Assembly (NCBI GenBank): GCA_051883455.1
Contig: JBJETT010000004.1
Coordinates: 62,001 to 126,000, forward strand
Source of the DNA: HGM11368 sp051883455
GTDB taxonomy: Bacteria; Bacillota; Clostridia; Christensenellales; UBA3700
DNA: 64,000 nucleotides
Reading direction: 5' to 3'
Shown here: piece by piece, positions 32,822 to 41,476 of the stretch
How the letters are laid out: every line of letters starts with the position of its first letter
Numbering within the stretch: the first letter of the stretch is position 1
Position numbers and translations under genes: made by a program
Notes under the pieces: model-generated
What the model saw: only the letters and a program-made list of their open reading frames with translations
What the model was told of the DNA's origin: nothing
Databases searched by the model: none

Positions 32822-34303
32822 ATGAAGGGAGCAACGGCTAGCAAAAAACAAGAGATACTTCTCACGGGCAATCCTTTTACGGGACTGCTATGGTTTTCTA
32901 TACCATTTATCATAGGCGACTTTTGTCAGCAGATGTACAACGCCGTGGACAGTATGATTGTCGGCAACTTTATCGGCGAAAACGCCTTAGCTGCTTTGGG
33001 CGTTGCTTCTCCTTTTATGTCCATAATGACTTACCTTCTTATGGGGCTGGCCATGGGTGCGGGAGTCGTCATAAGTCAGCACTACGGCGCGGGCGAGCAC
33101 GACCAAATCAAACGCATCAATTCTACCGCGCTTCTCATAGGTTGCATTATTACGCTAGTATTATCCGCACTGTTTATCGGTTTGACCAAGCCTTTACTTA
33201 AGGCGCTTTCAACGCCCGAGGTATTGATGGTCGATACCTCTCAATATCTCTATATCATCTTTGGTGGCGGTATATTTTGCTTTCTCTACAACTATTATTG
33301 TTACGCACTTAGGAGCATAGGCAAATCCTTGCTTCCGCTGGTATTTTTGCTGATATCGGTAGCCGTCAACGCCACGCTGGATTTACTCTTCGTAGTGGTG
33401 TTCAAGATGGGCGTCAAGGGCGCGGGAATTGCCACGATTGTAGCCCAAGCAGTGTCTGTTGCCAGCTGTATAATCTACACCGAAAACAAGATAAAACTAC
33501 TATCGCTCAAACCAAAAGAGCTCGTCATCGACAAGCGTTTTGTGCGACCTGTATTGAGTTATGGCATAAGTTTTGCCATTCAACAAGTTTACGTTTACGT
33601 AGGTAGAATGATGATTCAAAGCGTCGTCAACAAGTACGATACGTCGGTCATAGCGGGTATCAACGCTTGCTACAAAGTCGACTCCATTATCCAGACGCCC
33701 GTCAGGGGTTATACCAACGCATTCACTACCTATTGCGCTCAAAACTACGGCAACGGCAATATCCCTAGGATACGACAAGGCTACAAAGCAACTTGGCTAT
33801 TTATGTGGGTATATGCATTGGTGAGTTTCGTAGTCGGTTTCTTCCTTGCAAGGCCACTTGCGGGCATGTTCGTCAACGGCGATGCGGTGGGCGTTATTGA
33901 CGTAGGTTCGACGGCTATCAAGTACATGGCGGTGGGATATATATTCACCTTCCTCATCTTTCAATCGCAGGCGCTCTTCAAGGGTATAGGTATGCTCAAG
34001 ACTTTCTTCTCAGTAACCTTAGTGTCTATAACTTGTAGAGTAGGTTTCAGTTTCCTTTTCGAGCATCTAATGGGACTCGACGGATTGTATCTAGCCATAC
34101 CTTCCAGCTGGTTTATGGGCGGAACTTTCGGACTTATCGCCGTCACGATAGTAATGAAAAAGAAGTTTTCAGCCAAGTCGGTGGCACTTGCAGAGGGTGC
34201 TTCAACCGACGATACTGCAGATACGACTGTAGTTAGGAGCGAGGAATTGCAAAAAGGCGACGCTCCGACCGACGATACTCAATCGCTCGAAGACAAGCAG
34301 TAG
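32822..34303 (+). CDS. MATE family efflux transporter
   Basis: A 493-residue membrane protein with twelve predicted helices in two bundles. The N-terminus ILLTGNPFTGLLWFSIPFII and DSMIVGNFIGENALAALGVA are the hallmark of the bacterial MATE (DinF/NorM-like) group; helices continue to about residue 455, then an acidic Thr/Asp-rich tail follows. It would export drugs or metabolites by sodium or proton antiport; the substrate is unknown. There is no strong Shine-Dalgarno before ATG 32822, which sits next to the leuA terminator. Confidence 0.9.
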   Translation: MKGATASKKQEILLTGNPFTGLLWFSIPFIIGDFCQQMYNAVDSMIVGNFIGENALAALGVASPFMSIMTYLLMGLAMGAGVVISQHYGAGEHDQIKRINSTALLIGCIITLVLSALFIGLTKPLLKALSTPEVLMVDTSQYLYIIFGGGIFCFLYNYYCYALRSIGKSLLPLVFLLISVAVNATLDLLFVVVFKMGVKGAGIATIVAQAVSVASCIIYTENKIKLLSLKPKELVIDKRFVRPVLSYGISFAIQQVYVYVGRMMIQSVVNKYDTSVIAGINACYKVDSIIQTPVRGYTNAFTTYCAQNYGNGNIPRIRQGYKATWLFMWVYALVSFVVGFFLARPLAGMFVNGDAVGVIDVGSTAIKYMAVGYIFTFLIFQSQALFKGIGMLKTFFSVTLVSITCRVGFSFLFEHLMGLDGLYLAIPSSWFMGGTFGLIAVTIVMKKKFSAKSVALAEGASTDDTADTTVVRSEELQKGDAPTDDTQSLEDKQ

Positions 34304-34411
34304 AGTTTTTTTCGCCTAATTTTCGTTGCATTATTGCCAATACGGCGTTGATATTCTTTTGACGATTTTAAGCTTTGCTGTCCATACTTTTGCGTTTTTT
34401 CTTGACACGCG

Positions 34412-34420
34412 TGGTATAAT
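34412..34420 (+). promoter_or_regulatory. Extended -10 promoter upstream of a possible small RNA
   Basis: TGGTATAAT has the TGn extension plus a perfect -10 box and no good -35 at 17 bp. The predicted start is near 34427. Between the MATE stop (34303) and this point I see nothing else. Confidence 0.5.
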
Positions 34421-34426
34421 ATAGAC

Positions 34427-34643
34427 GAGGCAAATACGACGTCGTTGCTACTTAGTCTAGGATAGCTTTAGGACTATTTTGCATTGTCAAGAATTCCTAC
34501 TGCCATTGCACGATAGACAAATATATCGGCAATATCGGCACGACTATCTTATTTTGGCGAATAAAAGATAATACCCAAATAAAATAGTCACATACAAGTA
34601 TTACTATACTCACTAAAAAAAGTCCGCAAATTGCGGTCTTTTT
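34427..34643 (+). ncRNA. Candidate structured RNA or attenuated leader before aroB
   Basis: About 215 nt run from the extended -10 promoter to an intrinsic terminator: AAAAAGTCCGCA / TGCGGTCTTTTT with one mismatch at 34617-34643, ending about 85 nt before aroB. Inside, GACTATCTTATTTTGG and CCAAATAAAATAGTC (near 34543-34589) form a long imperfect hairpin. I match it to no known RNA family. It may be an independent small RNA, or a leader controlling aroB by termination. A 67-codon minus-strand frame here has no ribosome site and is not supported. Confidence 0.35.
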
Positions 34644-34726
34644 GATTATTTGCTTGCAACAAGGCATTGTCGGTGGTATAGTATATATAAATAATATCAT
34701 CGCACGCCTTTTATAGGGAGATAGCT

Positions 34727-35773
34727 ATGCAAAAAGTATCGGTAAGTTTACCAACCAACGGTTACGACATTATTATTCAATCGGGCTTGCTTGCAAGCGC
34801 GGGAGAGTATATCCACAGCAAGGGTGGCAAAGTATTCGTGGTCAGCGATTCCAACGTATCGGTTTTGTACGGCGACACGTTGATTGCTTCGCTTACTTCT
34901 CAAGGCTATAGGTGCAAACTATACGTTGTCAAGGCGGGCGAGAGTAGCAAAAATATTTCTAGCATCATGCCTATGTATAGCGCGATGATAGAGTTTGGGC
35001 TCACTCGTAGCGACCTTGTAGTTGCGCTCGGCGGAGGAGTGGTAGGCGACCTTACGGGCTTCGTAGCTTCCACCTATCTTAGGGGCGTTGATTTCGTGCA
35101 GATACCGACTTCCTTGCTTGCGCAAGTAGACAGCTCGGTAGGTGGCAAGGTAGCCGTCGACTTGATTGAGGGCAAAAATCTCGTCGGCAGTTTTTACCAA
35201 CCCAAAGTCGTACTCATCGACACGCAGTTGCTATCTACTTTGCCCGACAAGTTTTACGTTGACGGTATGGCTGAGATTATCAAATACGGTTGCATACTCG
35301 ACCGACAACTCTTTGACACACTTGCTAAGATTAAGAGTAGAGATGAGTTTATGGAGCAAGCCGAGGAGATAATCGCGCGTTGTTGCGCTATCAAGGCGGG
35401 GGTTGTATCGCGTGACGAGAGGGACAACGGGGAGAGAATGCTTCTCAACTTCGGACATACTTACGGACACGCTTTGGAGAAGTATTACGATTTTTCTACC
35501 TTGACTCACGGACAAGCCGTAGCTATAGGTATGAGCCATATCACCGCTATCAGCGAGGCAAAGGGTTTGACCAAGCAAGGCACCAAGGAGAGAATAGACC
35601 GAGTGCTCACCAATTTCGGACTATCCACCACAGATATTGCCGATCCACGCCAAGTCGTAAGTTATATATCCAACGACAAAAAGAACCTCGGCAAAGCCCT
35701 CGTGGTAGTTATACTACAAGACATAGGCGAGGGCGTATTGTATCGCACCGACAAGGAGTTTTTCGAGGTATGA
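34727..35773 (+). CDS. aroB: 3-dehydroquinate synthase
   Basis: A 348-residue NAD- and metal-dependent enzyme that cyclises DAHP to 3-dehydroquinate, shikimate pathway step 2. Visible motifs are VVALGGGVVGDLTGFVAS (NAD binding), IPTSLLAQVDSSVGGK (Lys for the substrate), the metal-ligand region YGCILDRQLF and NFGHTYGHALE. AGGGAGA precedes ATG 34727. It opens the aromatic cluster and overlaps aroA by 4 nt. No DAHP synthase lies in the window. Confidence 0.97.
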   Translation: MQKVSVSLPTNGYDIIIQSGLLASAGEYIHSKGGKVFVVSDSNVSVLYGDTLIASLTSQGYRCKLYVVKAGESSKNISSIMPMYSAMIEFGLTRSDLVVALGGGVVGDLTGFVASTYLRGVDFVQIPTSLLAQVDSSVGGKVAVDLIEGKNLVGSFYQPKVVLIDTQLLSTLPDKFYVDGMAEIIKYGCILDRQLFDTLAKIKSRDEFMEQAEEIIARCCAIKAGVVSRDERDNGERMLLNFGHTYGHALEKYYDFSTLTHGQAVAIGMSHITAISEAKGLTKQGTKERIDRVLTNFGLSTTDIADPRQVVSYISNDKKNLGKALVVVILQDIGEGVLYRTDKEFFEV

Positions 35774-37017
35774 GTAGCGTAATAATCCCTTCCCGCCTCA
35801 GTGGCATTGTCAAGATACCGCCTTCTAAGAGTATGGCGCATAGAGCTATTATTTGTGCGGCGCTCTCAGGTGGCGTTTGCAATATATCCAACGTGCAATT
35901 TAGCGCGGACGTGCTAGCTACTATAGGCGCGATGCGTGCGCTCGGGGCGACTATCGAGATAGACGGCGATTGTCTTACTATATATCCCGTCGACGCGAGC
36001 AAAATTATAGGCGACAAGGTGGTTATAGACTGCAACGAGTCGGGCTCAACGCTAAGATTCTTGACTATGATAGCCTTGGCGCTCACCGACAAAAAGGTGA
36101 GGCTTGTGGGTAGAGGCAAGCTCGGCACCAGACCCATGCAAGCCTTCTACGATATCTTTGAGGGGCAAGGTATTTCCTATCGTGACGACAGCGCATTGAC
36201 TGCCGAGCGACTACTCGATTTGCACGTGCAAGGCAGACTAAAGAGCGGAGAATTTTATTTAAGCGGAGACGTAAGCTCGCAGTTTGTCAGCGGACTACTG
36301 TTTGCCACTTCGCTACTAGAGGGTGACAGCGTAATCAACGTCACCACGCCTATGCAGTCGGTGGGATACGTAGACCTCACTATCAAGGCGATGCGCGACT
36401 TCGGAGTCGAGGTAATCAACCACGATTATCGCAAGTTGGTAGTCAAGGGCGGTAGAAGATATACGGCAAGGGACTACGTGGTCGAGGGAGATTATTCTCA
36501 AAGCGCCTTTTTTGCCGTCGCCAATTTGATAGGCAACAGCGTGAATATTGAGGGACTTGACCCCGACAGCCTACAAGGTGACAAGGTGGTATTTGACTTG
36601 TGCGAGAGGCTCAAAAATACTAGTGAATTAGAAAAAATTACCATAGACGGCAAGGACTGTCCCGATATAATACCCGTACTTGCGGTAGGTTGCGCTTTGC
36701 GTAAAGGTAAGAGCGAGATAGTCAACCTCGAAAGACTAAAAATCAAAGAGTGCGACAGACTATCGGCAACTTACGAAGTTTTGAGCACACTCGGTGCCAA
36801 GGTTAGCAAGACGGACAACAGCCTTACTTTTGAGGGTGTGGATAGCTTTAGCGGTGGCTCGGTTAGCACCTACGGCGACCACAGAATGGCAATGAGTATA
36901 GCCATAGCGTCTACGAGAGCAAGAGGCGAGATAACAATAGACGATAGACAATGCGTTGCAAAATCATACCCTGATTTTTGGGAGGTTTTCGGCAAGTTAG
37001 GAGGAAAAATACGATGA
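35770..37017 (+). CDS. aroA: 3-phosphoshikimate 1-carboxyvinyltransferase (EPSP synthase)
   Basis: A 415-residue enzyme joining shikimate-3-phosphate and PEP. The N-terminal PPSKSMAHRAIICAAL, CNESGSTLRFL, GKLGTRPMQAF and SGDVSSQFVSG, then C-terminal KECDRLSATYEVL and YGDHRMAMSIAIA, match the family. It has the class II-like substitutions common in Gram-positives (LGTRPM in the glyphosate loop); glyphosate sensitivity cannot be judged. The start overlaps aroB and the end overlaps aroC by ATGA. Confidence 0.97.
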   Translation: MSSVIIPSRLSGIVKIPPSKSMAHRAIICAALSGGVCNISNVQFSADVLATIGAMRALGATIEIDGDCLTIYPVDASKIIGDKVVIDCNESGSTLRFLTMIALALTDKKVRLVGRGKLGTRPMQAFYDIFEGQGISYRDDSALTAERLLDLHVQGRLKSGEFYLSGDVSSQFVSGLLFATSLLEGDSVINVTTPMQSVGYVDLTIKAMRDFGVEVINHDYRKLVVKGGRRYTARDYVVEGDYSQSAFFAVANLIGNSVNIEGLDPDSLQGDKVVFDLCERLKNTSELEKITIDGKDCPDIIPVLAVGCALRKGKSEIVNLERLKIKECDRLSATYEVLSTLGAKVSKTDNSLTFEGVDSFSGGSVSTYGDHRMAMSIAIASTRARGEITIDDRQCVAKSYPDFWEVFGKLGGKIR

Positions 37018-38075
37018 GCGGAATATGGGGAAGAAATATCAAACTCAGTCTTTTTGGAGAGTCGCACGGCGTTGCGATTGGGGTTACAATTCACAATTTG
37101 CCGTCAGGCTTTAGGCTCGATATGGACGAGATTGAGAGAGAGATGGCACGCAGAGCACCCGGTGGAGAGTTTTCTACCACGCGCAAAGAAGCCGACAAGG
37201 TAGAGATTGTCAGCGGAATATTCGAGGACAAGACCACGGGCGCGCCTCTTACGGGCATAATCTACAACACCAATACGCGCTCTAAGGACTATCAACCCGA
37301 TATTCCTCGTCCAAGCCACAGCGACTACGGTTGGTGGGTCAAGACGGGTGGCAACAACGACTATAGAGGCGGCGGACACTCGTCGGGTAGAATTACCGCG
37401 CCGCTGGTATTTGCGGGCGCGATAGCCAAGCAAATTCTTGCCAAAAAGGGTATATTCGTAGGCTCTCATATCTTGGCAATCAAAGATGTCTATGACCTTG
37501 CATTCGGCATGCAAATCACCGAGTGTATGCTCGACGACCTCACGCATTGCTCATTCCCCGTACTCGATAACAGAGTGAGAGAGAGTATGCAAAACGAGAT
37601 AATCTCGGCGCGCAAAGAGGGCGACAGCGTGGGCGGAAAAATACAATGCGCCGTAGTGGGTATGCCTGCGGGTGTGGGAAGTCCTTTCTTCCACTCACTC
37701 GAGAGTGAGCTGTCGTCAATGCTATTTAGCATACCTGCAGTCAAAGCCGTGTCATTCGGCAACGCCGAGGATATGAGCAAGTCTTACGGCTCTATTGCCA
37801 ACGACGCTTGGTGCATACAGGAAGGCAAAATATCCACCAAAACCAACAACAACGGCGGAATTTTGGGCGGAATTAGCATGGGTATGCCTATAGTATTCGA
37901 CGTAACTATCAAGCCTACGCCGTCCATCTACAAAGAGCAAGACAGCGTAAGCCTATCCAAACAAGAAGAATGCAAATTGCAAATCGAAGGTAGACACGAT
38001 CCTTGCATACTCGTTAGAGCCCTGCCCGTAGTAGAAGCGGCGGCGGCAATCGTGATGCTAGACGCATTGCAATAA
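37014..38075 (+). CDS. aroC: Chorismate synthase
   Basis: A 353-residue FMN-dependent lyase converting EPSP to chorismate. The N-terminus MSGIWGRNIKLSLFGESHG, ARRAPGG, RPSHSDYGWWVK, GGGHSSGRITAPLVFAGAI and GRHDPCILVRALPV are characteristic. ATG 37014 overlaps the aroA stop (ATGA) with AGGAGG upstream; an in-frame codon 36 nt earlier is rejected. Reduced flavin is needed; no flavin reductase domain is attached. Confidence 0.97.
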   Translation: MSGIWGRNIKLSLFGESHGVAIGVTIHNLPSGFRLDMDEIEREMARRAPGGEFSTTRKEADKVEIVSGIFEDKTTGAPLTGIIYNTNTRSKDYQPDIPRPSHSDYGWWVKTGGNNDYRGGGHSSGRITAPLVFAGAIAKQILAKKGIFVGSHILAIKDVYDLAFGMQITECMLDDLTHCSFPVLDNRVRESMQNEIISARKEGDSVGGKIQCAVVGMPAGVGSPFFHSLESELSSMLFSIPAVKAVSFGNAEDMSKSYGSIANDAWCIQEGKISTKTNNNGGILGGISMGMPIVFDVTIKPTPSIYKEQDSVSLSKQEECKLQIEGRHDPCILVRALPVVEAAAAIVMLDALQ

Positions 38076-38164
38076 TTATGCTATCAAACGTTAGGCAATT
38101 GTCACGTCTTTGACGATAGAGTTTTAGTCAGTGATATGCTATTGCAAATATAGGTGGAAGAAAA

Positions 38165-39286
38165 ATGGAACTTGACGAAATAAGAGCAAAAATAGACGGC
38201 ATCGATGGCGAAATAATCAAACTCTTCGAGGAGAGAATGGCTTGCGCCAAAGAGGTTGCCGAATATAAGAAAACTCACGACGTACCCGTATTGCAATCGG
38301 GTAGAGAGGAACAAGTGATAGCCAAGGCGCAGGACAATATCACCAACCCTGAATTGCGTAGCTACGCACCCGAACTGATGAACTGCCTTATGGAGCTTAG
38401 CAAGGACTACCAAAGGCGTTCGTACACTCAACAAGTCAAGACGACTTTCGTCAGAGAGGACTTTGACGTGAGCGCATCCAAGGGCTTTTTCGGAGAGAGG
38501 GGTAGCAACACGGAGAGGGCCACGAGAGAATACTTCGGTGGTGGCGACGCTATAAGCTTTACAAGCTTTGAAGATATATTTGAGGCTGTGAGCAACGGCG
38601 AGATTAAGTACGGCGTTTTGCCTATCGAAAACTCGTCCACCGGCGCAATCACCGACGTATACGACCTACTTGGCAAATACAACTTGTACGTGGTGGGCGA
38701 AAAGTGGCTACGAATAGAGCACAGCCTACTTGCCAAAAAGGGTGCTAAGACGGAGAGTGTCACCAAGGTATATTCTCACCCTCAAGCGCTTGGACAATGC
38801 AAAGAGTTTTTGGCATCTCGCGGAATGCAAACGCACGAGTGCGCCTCTACTTCTTCAGCGTGTAAGTTGATAGCTCAAGGTAACGACCTAACTTGCGCCG
38901 CTCTTGCCGACAAGTCCAACGCCGAGATTTACGGACTAGATATCTTGGAACAAAACGTAGCGACTTGCAAGGACAACTTTACGAGGTTTGTCGTGATAGC
39001 CAAGAATATGCTCAACTGCCAAGCCGACAAGGTCAGCGTGCACTTTGTCATCAAAAACAAAGTGGGTAGTCTATACAACGCATTGAGAGTATTCGCTCGA
39101 TACGACGTCAATATGACGATGATAGAGTCGCGCCCTATCAAAAACAACCCCAAAAATTACAGCTTTTACGTAGATTTGGAGGGCAACTGCAATCAAAATA
39201 ACGTAATGCTGGCACTTGAATATTTGCAACAAAATTCCACCGTCTTCAAACTGATAGGCGAGTATAAGAGCGGAGAAGTAAAATGA
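38165..39286 (+). CDS. pheA: Bifunctional chorismate mutase/prephenate dehydratase
   Basis: A 373-residue fusion. Residues 1-90 are an AroQ-type chorismate mutase (LDEIRAKIDGIDGEIIKLFEERM), about 110-285 are prephenate dehydratase (GFFGERGSNTERATREYFG, YGVLPIENSSTGAI, DNFTRFVVI), and the rest is an ACT domain (KVSVHFVIKNKVGSLYNALR, then IESRPIKNNPKNYSFYVD) that senses phenylalanine. It makes phenylpyruvate from chorismate. The mutase domain also supplies prephenate to tyrA at 41469, and possibly to the U32 tRNA hydroxylase at 15652. It follows aroC after 90 nt and overlaps aroEK by 4 nt. Confidence 0.96.
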   Translation: MELDEIRAKIDGIDGEIIKLFEERMACAKEVAEYKKTHDVPVLQSGREEQVIAKAQDNITNPELRSYAPELMNCLMELSKDYQRRSYTQQVKTTFVREDFDVSASKGFFGERGSNTERATREYFGGGDAISFTSFEDIFEAVSNGEIKYGVLPIENSSTGAITDVYDLLGKYNLYVVGEKWLRIEHSLLAKKGAKTESVTKVYSHPQALGQCKEFLASRGMQTHECASTSSACKLIAQGNDLTCAALADKSNAEIYGLDILEQNVATCKDNFTRFVVIAKNMLNCQADKVSVHFVIKNKVGSLYNALRVFARYDVNMTMIESRPIKNNPKNYSFYVDLEGNCNQNNVMLALEYLQQNSTVFKLIGEYKSGEVK

Positions 39287-40557
39287 GATATTGCGTACTT
39301 GGCAAAAAGCTTTCGCACAGTCTTTCTCCTACAATTCACGCAGATTACTTTAGAAGATACGGCGTGAGCGGTGAGTATTGCAAAAAAGAAGTGAGCGAGG
39401 TAGAGTGGGAGCGTATCGGCGAGATTATTCGCGAGTACGACGGACTCAACGTCACCGTGCCTTACAAAGAAAAGATAATATCCGCCCTTGACGAGATTAG
39501 AGGCGACGCCAAAGAGCTTGGCGCAGTCAATACTGTAGTCAAAGAGGGCGATAGATACGTGGGCTACAATAGCGACACTTACGGCTTCGAGGCGTTGCTT
39601 AGATACAACGGCATACAAGTGGGCGGTAAAACTTGCGTAGTGCTGGGCAGTGGCGGAGCAAGTAAGTCGGTGGTGTTTTGCTTAGAGCAAGCGGGCGCAG
39701 ATAAGGTGCTAGTCGTATCTCGCACGCCTAGTGATAGTCAAATATCTTATGAAGAACTGAAATCCGTCAAAGGCTATCTCATAGTCAACACTACCCCCGT
39801 GGGTATGAGCCCTAACGTAGGCGCAAGCCCCGTGGATAAGGACGTGTTATCCAACTTCCAAGTAGCCGTGGACGTGGTGTACAATCCGAGCATGACGGAA
39901 TTTTTGGCTCAAGCGAGCGAGCAAGGCTTGTACGTTGCCAACGGCCTGTATATGTTGGTGGCGCAAGCCGTCAAGTCGCAAGAGTATTGGCAAAACATAG
40001 AGGTGGACGAGAGTTGGGTGGAACAAGAATACGAGCGACTCAAGATTAACTTCGACGTCAATAGCGGTAACAATATCTACCTCGTAGGAATGATGGGCTG
40101 TGGCAAGACCACGGTAGGCAAGGCTCTATCAAAGGCTATGGGAAGAAAATTCGTCGACAGCGACAGCGAGATAGAAAAGCAACGTGGCAAGAGCATACCT
40201 CAAATATTCGAGAGCGAGGGCGAAGAGGCATTTAGAAAATACGAGAGCGAGGTTCTCGCTCGCCTTGCTAAATGCAAAGGCTTGGTTGTGGCAACGGGTG
40301 GCGGTATCGTCAAAAATCCAATCAATACAGCCATGATGAGAGCGAGCGGCAGCGTGGTGTGGCTAAATAGAAATCCACACTTGATAGTAGGCGATTGCGA
40401 TACGAGCAACAGACCTTTGCTCAAAGGAAAAAGTCAAAACGTGTTGAGCATTTTTGAAGAAAGGAAACCACTGTATAAGTCAAGTGCCGACGTGGAGATA
40501 GCCAATGATGCGGGCGTATCCGAGTGCTTGAAAAAAATCAAAGAGGCGTTGAGGTAA
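39283..40557 (+). CDS. aroEK: Fused shikimate dehydrogenase and shikimate kinase
   Basis: A 424-residue bifunctional protein. Residues 1-255 are AroE (VLGKKLSHSLSPTIHADYF, GLNVTVPYKE with catalytic Lys, NTVVK, VLGSGGASKSVVF, NTTPVGMSP), reducing dehydroshikimate with NADPH. Residues about 262-424 are AroK (GMMGCGKTTVGKAL P-loop, FVDSDSEIE, EAFRKYESEVL, VATGGGIV, RPLLKG), phosphorylating shikimate. The fusion keeps two consecutive pathway steps in one chain. It is intact, with no frameshift at the junction. It overlaps pheA by 4 nt and is followed by a repeat-rich gap before aroQ. Confidence 0.97.
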   Translation: MRYCVLGKKLSHSLSPTIHADYFRRYGVSGEYCKKEVSEVEWERIGEIIREYDGLNVTVPYKEKIISALDEIRGDAKELGAVNTVVKEGDRYVGYNSDTYGFEALLRYNGIQVGGKTCVVLGSGGASKSVVFCLEQAGADKVLVVSRTPSDSQISYEELKSVKGYLIVNTTPVGMSPNVGASPVDKDVLSNFQVAVDVVYNPSMTEFLAQASEQGLYVANGLYMLVAQAVKSQEYWQNIEVDESWVEQEYERLKINFDVNSGNNIYLVGMMGCGKTTVGKALSKAMGRKFVDSDSEIEKQRGKSIPQIFESEGEEAFRKYESEVLARLAKCKGLVVATGGGIVKNPINTAMMRASGSVVWLNRNPHLIVGDCDTSNRPLLKGKSQNVLSIFEERKPLYKSSADVEIANDAGVSECLKKIKEALR

Positions 40558-40567
40558 AGGGTTGCGG

Positions 40568-40760
40568 AGATTGCGGGGTTCCGCTACGCTCCACCGCAAT
40601 GACAAAAGGATAGAGATTGCCACAGCGTTTTGCAAACGCTTCGCAATGACAAAATTACTTGGTCATCGCAATGATGCAATGACGTATAGTTGGTAACGCA
40701 AAAGGGTAGAACAACCCTTCCACCGCTACCGCGGTCCCCCTCCCCTTGCACAGGGGCGGC
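40568..40760. repeat. Reverse-oriented short palindromic repeats
   Basis: Units at 40568-40603 (AGATTGCGG, core, CCGCAATGAC), 40614-40650 (core CAGCGTTTTGCAAACGCT) and 40713-40760 (AACCCTTCCACC, palindromic core CCGCTACCGCGG, then the CCCCTTGCACAGGGGCGGC arm). They are the inverse of the units at 5.4, 8.1 and 30.3 kb. A further unit starts at 40766 and contains the element at 40794-40917. Confidence 0.8.
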
Positions 40761-40793
40761 TAACAATCCCTCCGTCAACTGCAACTAGACTTA

Positions 40794-40917
40794 CTCACGG
40801 CTTAGGTGCGAGTTAGGCGAGGAAAGCGGTGATTTTATCGAAACGAGCGTACTATAGCGTACGTGAGTGAGAAAAATTGCCGCTTGACAAAGCATAACGA
40901 AGTAAATATGCCGTGAG
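40794..40917. repeat. 124-bp palindromic element, diverged copy C
   Basis: Ends CTCACGGCTTA and TATGCCGTGAG pair with one mismatch. The internal blocks AGGTGCGAG, CGAGCGTACT, CGTACGTGAGTGAG, CTTGACAAAGCAT and ACGAAGTAAATA align along the whole length with the reverse complement of copy A, although the paired arms differ. It sits inside a short repeat: AATCCCTCCGTC lies before it and CACCTCCCCTTACACAAAGGAGG after it. 40951-41010 shows nothing else. Confidence 0.78.
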
Positions 40918-41038
40918 ACACCTCCCCTTACACAAAGGAGGCGTCGGCGCTTTACTCTAACGCAAAACAATAAAGTTGATTGTTAAGTCGGAACTAATAC
41001 GAACAAAACAAAGAAACAATACGCAAATAGGTGAAATT

Positions 41039-41476
41039 ATGAAAAAAATTATGGTTGTCAACGGACCCAATCTCAATATGCTTGGCATAAGAGAAAAGAA
41101 TATCTACGGCGACAAGACCTACGACGGCTTGGTGGACTACGTCAAGCAAAAGAGGGGCGAAAAGGTAGATTTGACGTTTTTTCAAAGCAACTGCGAGGGA
41201 GCGATAATAGATTGCTTGCACAAATGTTACTTTGAAAAGTTTGACGGCGTAGTCATCAACCCGGGGGCGTACACGCACTATAGCTACGCGATAATGGACG
41301 CTATCAAGGCTATCAGCATTCCTACCGTAGAGGTGCATATATCCGATGTGGACAGTAGAGAAGACTTCCGCAAGATATCCGTGACTGCGCCTGCTTGCGT
41401 TGCACAAATCAAGGGTAAGGGCTTTGACGGTTACGTAGAGGCGATAGACATTTTGACGGAGAAGAAAAATGGTTGA
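41039..41476 (+). CDS. aroQ: 3-dehydroquinate dehydratase, type II
   Basis: A 145-residue dodecameric-type enzyme dehydrating 3-dehydroquinate to dehydroshikimate, step 3. The N-terminus VVNGPNLNMLGIREKNIYG, FFQSNCEGAIID, INPGAYTHYSYAIMDA (with the catalytic Tyr/His set) and VEVHISDV fit type II. ATG 41039 with AGGTGAA upstream is chosen rather than an in-frame codon 63 nt earlier that leads into repeat DNA. It overlaps tyrA by 8 nt. Confidence 0.96.
   Translation: MKKIMVVNGPNLNMLGIREKNIYGDKTYDGLVDYVKQKRGEKVDLTFFQSNCEGAIIDCLHKCYFEKFDGVVINPGAYTHYSYAIMDAIKAISIPTVEVHISDVDSREDFRKISVTAPACVAQIKGKGFDGYVEAIDILTEKKNG

Noticed and set aside
34403..34420. TTGACA at 34402-34407 as the -35 box of the promoter before the aroB leader
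   Set aside because: It is only 7 bp from the TATAAT, too close for sigma-A; the TGn extension is the better explanation.
34497..34700. A 67-residue hydrophobic minus-strand frame upstream of aroB
   Set aside because: It runs antisense through the predicted hairpin and terminator, has no ribosome site, and its hydrophobicity follows from A/T-rich DNA.
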